64,000 nt of DNA from positions 1 through 64,000 of the forward strand of contig NZ_CAKLPZ010000004.1 in assembly GCF_923081025.1 (NCBI RefSeq), given 5' to 3'. This document shows, in pieces, positions 46,216 to 54,856 of this stretch (position 1 is its first letter; each line of letters opens with the position of its first letter). A model generated the notes under the pieces. The model saw nothing but the letters and a program-made list of their open reading frames with translations, had not been told where the DNA came from and did not search any database. The DNA comes from Neolewinella maritima (GTDB lineage Bacteria > Bacteroidota > Bacteroidia > Chitinophagales > Saprospiraceae). The translations under genes were made by a program, and so were the position numbers.

Positions 46216-46632
46216 ATGATCGACATCGCCCTGCGTGCTACCCCCCTCGACCTCACGGAATGTTCCCAATTCGTGAGCCACCCGTCCTGCGGCGGCCTCT
46301 GCTTTTTCGTCGGTACGATCCGCGATCTTAACCTCGGCCAGACCGTAACTCATCTGGAGTTCGACACCTATGACGTTATGGCCCTCAAGGAGATGCATAA
46401 GATAGCCGAAACGGCCCGCGAACAGTTCGGATTACATGCCGTGGCGCTACATCACCGCAAAGGGGAGCTCACGATCGGCGAGGTGGCGGTGATCGTAGCC
46501 GTGAGTAGCGTGCACCGTGCCCCGGCCTTCGCCGGCTGTGAATTTGTGATCGATGAGCTGAAGAAGACCGTCCCGATCTGGAAGAAGGAATTTCGGGCCG
46601 ATGGTAGCCACTGGCTGGCGGCTAGGCCCTAG
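46216..46632 (+). CDS. moaE: Molybdopterin synthase large subunit MoaE
   Basis: 138 residues. MoaE holds the precursor while MoaD delivers sulfur to form molybdopterin. Visible marks are GGLCFFVGTIRD, HRKGELTIGE, VSSVHRAPAF and the C-terminal Lys-rich KKTVPIWKKEF. GTG at 46198, which overlaps moaD, is an alternative start, but ATG 46216 matches the usual family N-terminus better. Confidence 0.93.
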   Translation: MIDIALRATPLDLTECSQFVSHPSCGGLCFFVGTIRDLNLGQTVTHLEFDTYDVMALKEMHKIAETAREQFGLHAVALHHRKGELTIGEVAVIVAVSSVHRAPAFAGCEFVIDELKKTVPIWKKEFRADGSHWLAARP

Positions 46633-46676
46633 CAGACGCGCTCACTGTCACTGCATCTGAAGTAGCTCAGTTGCCG

Positions 46677-47705
46677 CTACAACGCCTTTATACCCCCCTT
46701 CAGACTGTACACCTGCAGCTCCGGACGGGTCTTGCGCAACTGAGCGGCCAGGACTAGGCTGAGCTTGCCGGAGTTGCAGTACAGCAAGTATGGTTCTCCA
46801 TCCCGCATCTGCGAAAGGCTATCACCGAGTGGATCGCGCGTATCGAGCCGAACCACCCCCTCGGGCAGCGTGGGCTCGCGCTCTTCGGAGAGCATACTGA
46901 ATACCGTAGTGTAACCTACCGGCGTCAGGCTTTCAGCCACGACCTCCAGATCAGCGCGGGTGCGGCTGCCCCGGCTTGGGGCGGGCAGGGTGATCTCACC
47001 CTCGTATGACTTTTGTAGCCGAACACGGTGCTGCGAGTTGTCCAGCGCATTGTACGTCAGCAATTGGTCGATGGGGGGATTACCGATCTGGAGCAGATAA
47101 CACAGCGCTGCGTTAGCCTGAAGCATGGCTACGATGCCTACCGCAGTGGGGAGCACGCCGGCGGTTGCGCAGTCCGGCAGACTGGGATCGGGCTCGGGAT
47201 ACACATCCCGTAAATGGACGCCCCCGGCTCGGTTCTCGAATACGGCGAGGTAACCCGCAAATCCCTGAGCGGCGGCATACACCAGCGGGAGTTGAAGTAG
47301 CACGCAGGCGTCGTTTATCAGGTGCTTGGTCCTAGCGTCATCCGTACAGTCCAGGACCAGGTCGCCCCCCCGGAGCCGCGAGCGTACGTTAGCTTCGTCT
47401 AGCGGCTTGTCGTGGGTCTGGATCTTGACCGTCGGATTAAGACGGCGGAGGTGATCGGCCAGTTGTTGGACTTTAGTGCCCGGCCGGTCGGTGCTGTAGA
47501 AGACCTGCCGGTGTAGGTTACTGAGCTCGGGGGTATCGCCGTCGATCAGGCGAATCGTGCCTACACCCGCAGCCGCCAGGTAGGCAGCGGCCGGACTGCC
47601 GAGTCCGCCGCAGCCCACAATAACTACCCGGGCGACGGTGAGCCGGGCCTGTCCCTCCTCACCTACTCCATCCAGAATGGTCTGCCGACTATACCGCTGG
47701 TCCAT
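46677..47705 (-). CDS. MoeB/ThiF-like adenylyltransferase with rhodanese domain
   Basis: 342 residues. Residues 1-250 form the E1-like fold: RYSRQTILDGVGEEGQ, IVGCGGLGSPAAAYLAAAGVG, and the possible catalytic Cys in DCATAGVLPT. Residues 255-342 are a rhodanese domain with its active Cys in YLLYCNSGK. It should adenylate the MoaD C-terminus and supply sulfur. The two CxxC zinc pairs typical of E. coli MoeB are missing (VYPEPDPSLPDC replaces that region). ATG 47705 is preferred to GTG 47714; it overlaps the moaC end by 17 bases. Confidence 0.9.
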   Translation of the reverse strand: MDQRYSRQTILDGVGEEGQARLTVARVVIVGCGGLGSPAAAYLAAAGVGTIRLIDGDTPELSNLHRQVFYSTDRPGTKVQQLADHLRRLNPTVKIQTHDKPLDEANVRSRLRGGDLVLDCTDDARTKHLINDACVLLQLPLVYAAAQGFAGYLAVFENRAGGVHLRDVYPEPDPSLPDCATAGVLPTAVGIVAMLQANAALCYLLQIGNPPIDQLLTYNALDNSQHRVRLQKSYEGEITLPAPSRGSRTRADLEVVAESLTPVGYTTVFSMLSEEREPTLPEGVVRLDTRDPLGDSLSQMRDGEPYLLYCNSGKLSLVLAAQLRKTRPELQVYSLKGGIKAL

Positions 47706-48168
47706 CGAAATCACTTTTACCGCCCCGCTTACGGACTAGCCGAAGATCCTCGATGCAGATCGCGTGCGACATGGCCTTACACATATCGTAGACCGTAAGC
47801 GCGGCAACACTCGCTCCGTGAAGCGCTTCCATCTCGACCCCCGTCTTTCCCTCCGTCGTCACCGTACAACTGATGTACATACTCCGGTCGTCCTGCGCCT
47901 CTACGGTCACGCTACAGCCCTGAATCGGGAGGGGGTGACACAGCGGAATCACGGCCCAGGTCTGCTTGACGGCCATAGTGGCAGCGATGATGGCCGTCTG
48001 GGTCACGGACCCTTTCTTGGTCGCGAAGTCGCCAGCTACCAGCGCTTGCATGATCTCGGTGCCCAGGACCACCCGTGCCTCGGCGGTAGCCGTCCGCTTG
48101 GTGACGGACTTATCGCTGACATCGACCATCGCGGGCCGACCCGCTTCGTCTAGGTGGGTAAGGGGCAT
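47689..48168 (-). CDS. moaC: Cyclic pyranopterin monophosphate synthase MoaC
   Basis: 159 residues. With MoaA it makes cyclic pyranopterin monophosphate, the first intermediate of the molybdenum cofactor. Signatures: MVDVSDK, KKGSV..., IPLCHPLPI, and GKTGVEMEALHGASVAALTVYDMCKA with the active-site Lys and Asp residues. It lies 12 bases after moaA and overlaps the next gene. Confidence 0.96.
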   Translation of the reverse strand: MPLTHLDEAGRPAMVDVSDKSVTKRTATAEARVVLGTEIMQALVAGDFATKKGSVTQTAIIAATMAVKQTWAVIPLCHPLPIQGCSVTVEAQDDRSMYISCTVTTEGKTGVEMEALHGASVAALTVYDMCKAMSHAICIEDLRLVRKRGGKSDFDGPAV

Positions 48169-48180
48169 AGGGTAAGTAGA

Positions 48181-49155
48181 TTAACCGCCGATACTGGTCA
48201 TACTGGCAAAGATATTCCCCTGCTGCTCGTGGCGCTCGGTATCGTGACCAGTAGCATACTTGCCGTATACAAATGCCTGAATGAGCTCGGTGAGTTCGTC
48301 GCGGGGGATGCCGGCCCGCAGTAGCGGCAGCAGCTCCAGACCCTTGGTCGAGTACAGGCAGTTGAGCATAGTTCCCTTTGGAGTGAGGCGAAGGCGGTTG
48401 CAGCTACCACACAGGCTACGGCTATAGGCGGGTATGATCCCTACCCTACCCCGGGCGCCCGGCAGGCGGAAGGTCACCGCGCTGCCCTCCTGCTCATGCG
48501 ACTGTTCCAGATCAGGATGAGCGGCGCGAATACGGTCGAGCATGGCCTGGTACGACAGGAAAACATCGTGGTTGCCATCATCGTCGTTAAAGGGCATCGC
48601 CTCGATGAAGCGTACATCCAGCGCATTATCTCGGGTGAGGGCTACAAAATCGAGTAATTCGTCATCGTTCTGTCCGCGCATGACTACCACGTTGACCTTC
48701 ACGTAATAGTCCCGTTCCAGCAGCAGATCCAGCGCGCGCCGGGTGCCGCCGTACTCGTCCCGGCGGGTGATGGCGAAGAAGCGATCCGGGCGCAGGGTAT
48801 CCAGGCTCAGATTGAAACGGGTGAGGCCGGCGGCCGTCAGTTCGTCGAGGTACTTGGGTAGCAGGATACCGTTGGTGGTCATCGCCAGCTTCGGGAACCG
48901 CTCACCTAGTCCGCGTACCAGCACCGGAAGATCGCGGCGTACGAGTGGCTCGCCGCCCGTCAGGCGCACCTTCGTCACGCCCTGTTCGGCCAGCACATCG
49001 GCTAAAAATAAGATCTCATCGTAGGTCAGCAGCGCATCGCGCGGCGCAAAGTCGATACCCTCGGCTGGCATGCAGTAGCGACACCGCAGGTTGCAGCGGT
49101 CGGTCACCCCCAGCCGGAGGTAGGTAAGTTGGCGGCCGTGTTGGTCGATGAGCAT
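48181..49155 (-). CDS. moaA: GTP 3',8-cyclase MoaA (radical SAM)
   Basis: 324 residues. The N-terminal radical SAM motif is CNLRCRYC; the C-terminal iron-sulfur cluster Cys residues lie in LCGSCNRLRLTPKGTMLNCL; and the chain ends in Gly-Gly, needed for activity in this family. It rearranges GTP as the first step of molybdenum cofactor synthesis. Together with moaC, moeB-like, moaD and moaE it makes most of the molybdopterin path; moeA and mobA are not in this window. Confidence 0.97.
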   Translation of the reverse strand: MLIDQHGRQLTYLRLGVTDRCNLRCRYCMPAEGIDFAPRDALLTYDEILFLADVLAEQGVTKVRLTGGEPLVRRDLPVLVRGLGERFPKLAMTTNGILLPKYLDELTAAGLTRFNLSLDTLRPDRFFAITRRDEYGGTRRALDLLLERDYYVKVNVVVMRGQNDDELLDFVALTRDNALDVRFIEAMPFNDDDGNHDVFLSYQAMLDRIRAAHPDLEQSHEQEGSAVTFRLPGARGRVGIIPAYSRSLCGSCNRLRLTPKGTMLNCLYSTKGLELLPLLRAGIPRDELTELIQAFVYGKYATGHDTERHEQQGNIFASMTSIGG

Positions 49156-49225
49156 CGTAGAGGATACACTGTCCGGACGGGATAGTTACTAAACTACCCC
49201 ACCGGACGCTCATCCCACGCGCAGA

Positions 49226-51916
49226 TCAAAGTAATTTTTCCAGACTCTCGATCTTGGCTGTGGCATCGGCCTGCTTGCGGCGCTCGAGCTCCACCACCGC
49301 ATCGGGGGCGTTGGCTACGAAGCGTTCGTTGCCGAGTTTTTTCTCTACGGACTGTAGGAAGCCCCGTAGCCGCGTGAGTTCTTCCTCGGTCTTGGCCCGC
49401 TCGGCGTCCAGATCTACCGGCTCGTTGAGCAGGAGGTAGGCCGTATCACTGCCAATCAGGAAGGGCAGTCCGTTGGAGGGAGCTTCGTCGACCAGATCAA
49501 CGCCGGCCAGGTTGCCCGCTTTCTGGAGGAATTCCTTTGCACCTGCGTTCGCGCCCAGGAGGGATTCGGTGTGGGCGCTGCGCTTGAGTACCAGCTGTAG
49601 CATGTCGCCGTGGGATACGCCTCGCTGATTGCGGATGTCGCGGACGTTGGTGATCGTCTCCTGAAGCTGTGCAAACAACTTAAGTATGGCGGGGTCGGCC
49701 GGTGCGGCGGTAGGCCAGCGGCTGGCGATACAGTCTTTGCCCTTTCCACGCTCGCGTAGCTGGTGCCAAACCTCTTCGGTGATGAAGGGCAGGTAGGGGT
49801 GCAGCAGGATCATCATGCGCTCGAAAACGGAAATGGCGGCGTCATATGTGGTCCGGCTGATCGTGCTGTCCGTAGGCTTGATAGCCTCCAGGTACCAGCT
49901 GCAGTAGTCGGACCAGATGAGGCGGTACAGCGTCACCATGGCCTCGCTGAGGCGGTACTCCTGCATGAGGCGATTTACCTCGGTGATGGTCTGGTTGAGC
50001 TTGGCTTCGATCCAGCGCGTGGCCAGGGCGGCGGCGGGATCGGCCTGGCGGTCGGCTACTTCGAATGACTGGATGAGACGATTGGCATTGAAGATCTTGT
50101 TGCAGAACTTGCGGCCCTGCTCGCAGAGCTGGCTCTCGTTGAGCACCTTACCGTCCTGGATCGGTGCGTCGAATACGATATCGTTGCCGGCCGCGGCGCT
50201 GGAGAGCATACCGTAGCGCACGCCGTCGGCCCCGTAGGTCTGGAGTAGCTCCATGGCATCGGGGCTATTGCCCAGGGACTTGGACATTTTGCGGCGTTTC
50301 TCGTCGCGCACCATACCCGTGAAGTACACATCGCGGAAGGGCACCCGACCGTGCTCCCTGACGAAGTCCGCCCCCAGCAGGTCCTCGCTAAACTCGTTGC
50401 CGGCCATGATCATACGGGCTACCCAGAAGAACATGATGTCCCAGCCGGTGACCAGGTCGTTGGTAGGATAGTAGTAGGCCAGCTCCGTCTTATCCTCCCC
50501 GAAGCCGTCGAAGACGGACATGGGCCAGAGCCAGCTGCTGAACCAGGTATCGAGTACGTCGTCGTCCTGCTGCAGTGCGCTGGCGTCCAGACCGGGATGG
50601 TTTATCCTAGCCTGCTCCAGCGCCTGCTCGGCGGTCTCGGCCACGTATACCTCATCGCCGTGGTACCAGGCGGGGATACGCTGGCCCCACCAGAGCTGTC
50701 GGCTGATGCACCAGTCGCGCACGTTATCCGGCTCCAGCCAGGAGCGGTACATATTGACCATACCTTCCGGGTGGAAGCGGATGTCACCACCCGTAACGGT
50801 CTCCAGGGCTTCTGCTGCAGTATCCTTCATCTTCATGAACCACTGCAGGGTCAGGCGGGGCTCCACCACGGCGTTGGTGCGCTCGCTGCGGCCGATCTTG
50901 GTACGGTACTGCTTGATCTCCAGTAGGTCGCCGCTGGCCTTCAACTGTTTGATGACTTCCACGCGGCCGTCGAAGCGGTCCATACCTACGGCCACCTGGG
51001 CCAGCTCGTTGAGCTTACCATCGGCGGTGAGGATATCGATCACCTCCAGCCCATACTTCTCGCCCAGGGCGTAGTCGTTGACGTCGTGGGCGGGGGTGAT
51101 CTTCAGTGCTCCGGTACCGAATTCTGGATCGACGTAGTCGTCCGGTATGATGGGGACGACACGGTTCACCAGCGGTACGATCACGTTGCGGCCGTGGTAC
51201 TGCTGGTAGCGCTCATCGTCAGGATGCACGGCCAGCGCGGTATCGGCCATGATGGTCTCCGGCCGGCTGGTGGCGATGGTGATGTACTGATCATCGGTGC
51301 CCTCCACTCGGTAGCGCACATGGTAGAGGTTGCCGTTCTCTTCGGTGTGGACGACCTCTTCGTTGCTCAGTACGGTCTGGGCCTCGGGATCCCAGTTAGT
51401 CATGCGCAGTCCGCGGTACAGCTTGCCCGCACGGTGCAACTTGACGAACACCTTAATCACCGCATCGTAGAGGGCCGGCTCCATAGTGAAGCGGGTGCGC
51501 GACCAGTCGCAACTGGCTCCTAACGAACGGAGTTGCTGTAGAATGACACCGCCGTATTCCTCCTTCCAGGCGAAGGCGTGCTTCAGGAATTCCTCTCTGC
51601 CGATATCGGACTTCTTGATGCCCTGCTCGCGCAGTTTCTTGACCACCTTAGCCTCAGTTGCAATGCTGGCATGGTCGGTGCCGGGAACCCAGCAGGCGTT
51701 CTTGCCGTCTAGCCTCGCTTTGCGGACCAGGATGTCCTGCACAGTGATGTTGAGCATGTGCCCCATGTGCAGCTGTCCGGTCACATTGGGGGGCGGAATG
51801 ACCAGGGTATAGGGCTCGCGCTCGTCCGGCACGCTGCGGAAGTAGTCGTGCTCCATCCAGTGGGCGTACCATTTGGATTCGACCCGTTGGCTGTTGTAGG
51901 ATTCTTTGGCGGACAT
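49226..51916 (-). CDS. valS: Valine--tRNA ligase
   Basis: 896 residues, class I synthetase. The HIGH-type motif reads HMGH after PPNVTGQL (about residue 50), the KMSKS motif is exact (KMSKSLGNSPD), the editing domain is inserted between, and a C-terminal coiled-coil arm (about 830-896) is present. Promoter box TATCTTTG lies at 51937-51944 on the minus strand, 20 bases before the ATG. Confidence 0.98.
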   Translation of the reverse strand: MSAKESYNSQRVESKWYAHWMEHDYFRSVPDEREPYTLVIPPPNVTGQLHMGHMLNITVQDILVRKARLDGKNACWVPGTDHASIATEAKVVKKLREQGIKKSDIGREEFLKHAFAWKEEYGGVILQQLRSLGASCDWSRTRFTMEPALYDAVIKVFVKLHRAGKLYRGLRMTNWDPEAQTVLSNEEVVHTEENGNLYHVRYRVEGTDDQYITIATSRPETIMADTALAVHPDDERYQQYHGRNVIVPLVNRVVPIIPDDYVDPEFGTGALKITPAHDVNDYALGEKYGLEVIDILTADGKLNELAQVAVGMDRFDGRVEVIKQLKASGDLLEIKQYRTKIGRSERTNAVVEPRLTLQWFMKMKDTAAEALETVTGGDIRFHPEGMVNMYRSWLEPDNVRDWCISRQLWWGQRIPAWYHGDEVYVAETAEQALEQARINHPGLDASALQQDDDVLDTWFSSWLWPMSVFDGFGEDKTELAYYYPTNDLVTGWDIMFFWVARMIMAGNEFSEDLLGADFVREHGRVPFRDVYFTGMVRDEKRRKMSKSLGNSPDAMELLQTYGADGVRYGMLSSAAAGNDIVFDAPIQDGKVLNESQLCEQGRKFCNKIFNANRLIQSFEVADRQADPAAALATRWIEAKLNQTITEVNRLMQEYRLSEAMVTLYRLIWSDYCSWYLEAIKPTDSTISRTTYDAAISVFERMMILLHPYLPFITEEVWHQLRERGKGKDCIASRWPTAAPADPAILKLFAQLQETITNVRDIRNQRGVSHGDMLQLVLKRSAHTESLLGANAGAKEFLQKAGNLAGVDLVDEAPSNGLPFLIGSDTAYLLLNEPVDLDAERAKTEEELTRLRGFLQSVEKKLGNERFVANAPDAVVELERRKQADATAKIESLEKLL

Positions 51917-51936
51917 GTCTATCGGTTGGGGACCGG

Positions 51937-51944
51937 CAAAGATA
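51937..51944 (-). promoter_or_regulatory. -7 box TATCTTTG of valS
   Basis: Exact TAnnTTTG element on the minus strand, 20 bases before the valS ATG, giving a leader of roughly 15 bases. No obvious TTTG -33 partner. Confidence 0.5.
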
Positions 51945-52000
51945 GGTCAGCGGGGCGGTCCCCGATGAGGCCGAGGTGGTGAAGGCGGGCTTACCTGGTC

Positions 52001-53179
52001 TCAGCCGATAGCCTGCTCGAGGTCGCCCAGGATATCGCAGACGGCCTCGATGCCGACGCTTACGCGTACCAGCTCATCCTTGATGCCGTATGTCATCCGC
52101 TGCTCCCGGGGGATCCCCCGGTGGCTCATCGTAGCGGGGTGTAGCACGAGAGTGTCCACGTCGCCGAGCGTCGGCGTGAGCGTGCAGAACTTGAGCCGAT
52201 TCATAAAGGCCATAGCGGCATCTAACCCGCCGGCTACCTCGAAGCTCAGCATACCACCGTGCATGGACATTTGCTTGCGGATGGTACCGCAGTCCGTATG
52301 CCCCGCTAGTCCGGGGTAGTGCACGGCGGCTACCTTCGAATGGTTGCAAAGGTAACTGGCTACTTGCTGCGCATTCTCACAGTGGCGTTCCATCCGGATC
52401 GCTAATGTCTTCAGTCCGTTGAGCACCATCCAGGCATCCCAGGGGTTTCCCGACCCACCGAATAACCGGTAGGTAGGCAGGAAGCGCTGCATAAGCGCCT
52501 CGTCGTGGCAGACAATGGCACCGGCGACCCCGGTGCCGTGTCCGTTCAGGTACTTCGTCGTGCTGTGCACGACCACGTCCGCCCCCAGCCGGAGCGGCTG
52601 CTGTATGATCGGCGTAGCGAAGGTATTATCCACTACCACCAGGGCACCGTAGTGGTGGGCCAGGTCAGATAGGTACTCCAGGTCCGTACAGCGCAACAGG
52701 GGATTAGAGGGCGTCTCCACGTAGACCACGCAGATGTCGGCGCAGTCCGCCAGGCAGTCCTCGATCTTCTCCGTATTGCGCAGATCGGTAGTTATCCGTC
52801 GGATGCCGCGGCTACTGAGGTCGTCCAGCAAGCTACTGGTGCCTCCGTACAGGTCGCCCTGCGTGAGTACCGTTCCCCCACCCTCACATAGTGACAGAAG
52901 TACCGTAGCGATGGCGGCCATTCCGCTGCTACAGAATAGGCCGTAGCATGGTTTGTCCATACCAAATCCCTCCAGGGCGGCAATCTTCTCGGCTGCCGCA
53001 TCGATGGTCGGATTACCGAAACGCCCGTACACGTGACCGGCTTCCTTACCGTCAAAGATGTCCATGCCCTGCTCGATCGAGCCGAATACAAAGCTGGAAG
53101 CCGCTACGAGCGGTACCTGGTGGGGAGGGTTGTAGTGGTTGACCTTGGGGTCCCGTACCACCAGACTCGATAATTTCAT
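52001..53179 (-). CDS. Cys/Met-metabolism PLP enzyme (cystathionine gamma-synthase or methionine gamma-lyase type)
   Basis: 392 residues. PLP-binding Lys lies in HSTTKYLNGH, with VDNTFATPIIQQPL and YGRFGNPT also typical. The family includes cystathionine gamma-synthase, gamma-lyase and methionine gamma-lyase, which motifs alone do not separate. ATG 53179 is the usual start, next to an AT-rich leader. It is divergent from the pseudouridine synthase gene. Confidence 0.9.
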   Translation of the reverse strand: MKLSSLVVRDPKVNHYNPPHQVPLVAASSFVFGSIEQGMDIFDGKEAGHVYGRFGNPTIDAAAEKIAALEGFGMDKPCYGLFCSSGMAAIATVLLSLCEGGGTVLTQGDLYGGTSSLLDDLSSRGIRRITTDLRNTEKIEDCLADCADICVVYVETPSNPLLRCTDLEYLSDLAHHYGALVVVDNTFATPIIQQPLRLGADVVVHSTTKYLNGHGTGVAGAIVCHDEALMQRFLPTYRLFGGSGNPWDAWMVLNGLKTLAIRMERHCENAQQVASYLCNHSKVAAVHYPGLAGHTDCGTIRKQMSMHGGMLSFEVAGGLDAAMAFMNRLKFCTLTPTLGDVDTLVLHPATMSHRGIPREQRMTYGIKDELVRVSVGIEAVCDILGDLEQAIG

Positions 53180-53289
53180 AGTGCAACTGACTAGCGATCT
53201 CCCGGTCACCTTGCCGGACTATTGCACCGGGGGTGACGGAGGATCTTACACTACCTGAGTCCGACCCTATTGTAAAGGTAACACTTAAC

Positions 53290-53297
53290 TACCTTTG
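53290..53297 (+). promoter_or_regulatory. -7 box TACCTTTG of the pseudouridine synthase gene
   Basis: An exact TAnnTTTG element ends 4 bases before the ATG at 53302. Transcription would start at or next to the start codon, so the message is probably leaderless. Confidence 0.6.
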
Positions 53298-53301
53298 CAC
53301 C

Positions 53302-54354
53302 ATGGAAGATGTGGAGGAGGACGAAACACTGTACGAGGTGCAGGAAATACGGGTGGATCCGAAGCAATCACCCGTCCGGATCGATAAATTCCTGACCGAT
53401 AAACTGGCCCGCGTAAGCCGCAACCGTATCCAGAATGGCATCCGTGATGGCTCCATCCTGGTAGACGGTGCGTCCGTCAAGCCCAACCACAAACTCTCCC
53501 CGGGCGAGTTGATCAGTCTGGTCATCCCTACCCATCCGGGTAAGGACGCCGGACTCCTGCCGCAGGACATCCCCCTGGACATCCGCTACGAGGACGACGC
53601 GCTGATGATCGTGCACAAACCACCGGGCATGGTCGTCCACCCCGGCGTAGGCAACCCCTCGGGCACCCTGGTGAATGCACTGGCCTACTACCTCAAACAG
53701 GAGGACATCCCGGTGCTGCCGGGCAACGACCGGGACCGGGTAGGACTAGTACACCGGATCGACAAGGACACCTCCGGTCTACTCGTGATCGCCAAGACCG
53801 ACCAGGCCATGGCCTCGCTGGCCCGGCAGTTCTTCGACCACAGCATCGAGCGCACCTATCAGGCGATCGTCTGGGGATCACCCGACCCATCCGACGGCAC
53901 CATCGAGGGCAACATCGGACGCCATCCCCGCATCCGCCAGAACTACACGGTGTTCCCCCCCGACGAAGGAGGAAAGCACGCCGTAACGCACTACCGGACC
54001 CTGGAAGATCTCTACTATGTCAGCCTCTGCGAACTGCGGCTCGAGACGGGGCGCACCCACCAGATCCGCGTACACATGAAGTCGGCCGGCAATCCGGTGT
54101 TTCAGGACAGTAAGTACGGTGGCGACCGCATCGTGAAGGGCACCGTGTACTCCAAATTTAAGACCTTTGTTGAGCGCTGCTTCGAGCTATGTCCGCGGCA
54201 GGCACTCCACGCCAAGAGCATCGGATTCATCCACCCCACCACCGGGGAGCACGTACAGTTCGACTCCGAGCTTCCGGACGACATGCAGGCCGCCCTGAAC
54301 CGCTGGCGCACCTACGTAGGTCACCGCCGGCTCACCAACTCGCTGGGAGAGTGA
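53302..54354 (+). CDS. RluD-family 23S rRNA pseudouridine synthase
   Basis: 350 residues: an S4 RNA-binding domain (about 20-85, IDKFLTDKLARVSRNRIQNGI) and the catalytic domain with HRIDKDTSG, whose Asp is the nucleophile, and GRTHQIRVH. The RluD type modifies helix 69 or other sites of 23S rRNA. ATG 53302 follows a strong promoter box. The stop codon overlaps the start of DUF1415 (GTGA). Confidence 0.92.
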   Translation: MEDVEEDETLYEVQEIRVDPKQSPVRIDKFLTDKLARVSRNRIQNGIRDGSILVDGASVKPNHKLSPGELISLVIPTHPGKDAGLLPQDIPLDIRYEDDALMIVHKPPGMVVHPGVGNPSGTLVNALAYYLKQEDIPVLPGNDRDRVGLVHRIDKDTSGLLVIAKTDQAMASLARQFFDHSIERTYQAIVWGSPDPSDGTIEGNIGRHPRIRQNYTVFPPDEGGKHAVTHYRTLEDLYYVSLCELRLETGRTHQIRVHMKSAGNPVFQDSKYGGDRIVKGTVYSKFKTFVERCFELCPRQALHAKSIGFIHPTTGEHVQFDSELPDDMQAALNRWRTYVGHRRLTNSLGE

Positions 54355-54854
54355 GCCCCTCGCAACGTACCCTACAGTGGGTAGAAGACTTCGTGATCAA
54401 ACTTCAGCTCTGTCCGTTCGCGGCGCGTCCACACCGTGAGCAGCGCGTCGTATGTATAGCGTGTACGCTACCGGATGTCCCTTCCGCCTTCTACTGGGCG
54501 GGCGCGCAGGTGCAGCAGTTCGTACAGCAGGATGCGGTGGACGTCGAGACTACACTACTGGTCTTCACCGAGGTGCTTAGTGAGTTCGAAGCCTTCCTGG
54601 ATTTCATCGAGGAAATACAGTTGCTCTTAGACGAGAGCGGTGGTAGCGAGCTGGTACAGCTCGCGCACTTCCATCCACACTATGTGTTTGCGGAGCAGCC
54701 TGCGGACGATCCGGCCAATGCGACCAACCGGTCCCCCTACCCGACCCTGCAGTTACTGCGGGTAGCGCAGGTGGCGAAGGCCGTAGCAGCGTATCCCGAT
54801 CCGGAAAAGATTCCGGAGCGAAATGCTACGCTGCTACGGCAACGCAAGGTTTAA
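54351..54854 (+). CDS. DUF1415 family protein
   Basis: 167 residues starting at GTG 54351, which overlaps the pseudouridine synthase stop by four bases (GTGA). The sequence WVEDFVIKLQLCPFA, LLVFTEVLSEFEAFLDF, QLAHFHPHYVFA and NRSPYPTLQLLR is DUF1415. Function unknown. Translational coupling suggests linked expression with the rRNA-modifying enzyme. The long ORF upstream in the same frame is antisense-type noise inside the other gene. Confidence 0.88.
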   Translation: MSPSQRTLQWVEDFVIKLQLCPFAARPHREQRVVCIACTLPDVPSAFYWAGAQVQQFVQQDAVDVETTLLVFTEVLSEFEAFLDFIEEIQLLLDESGGSELVQLAHFHPHYVFAEQPADDPANATNRSPYPTLQLLRVAQVAKAVAAYPDPEKIPERNATLLRQRKV

Positions 54855-54856
54855 GC

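Noticed and set aside
46662-46675. TAGCTCAGTTG, like a tRNA D-arm
   Set aside because: No acceptor, anticodon or T-arm can be built around it; it lies between moaE and the moeB-like gene by chance.
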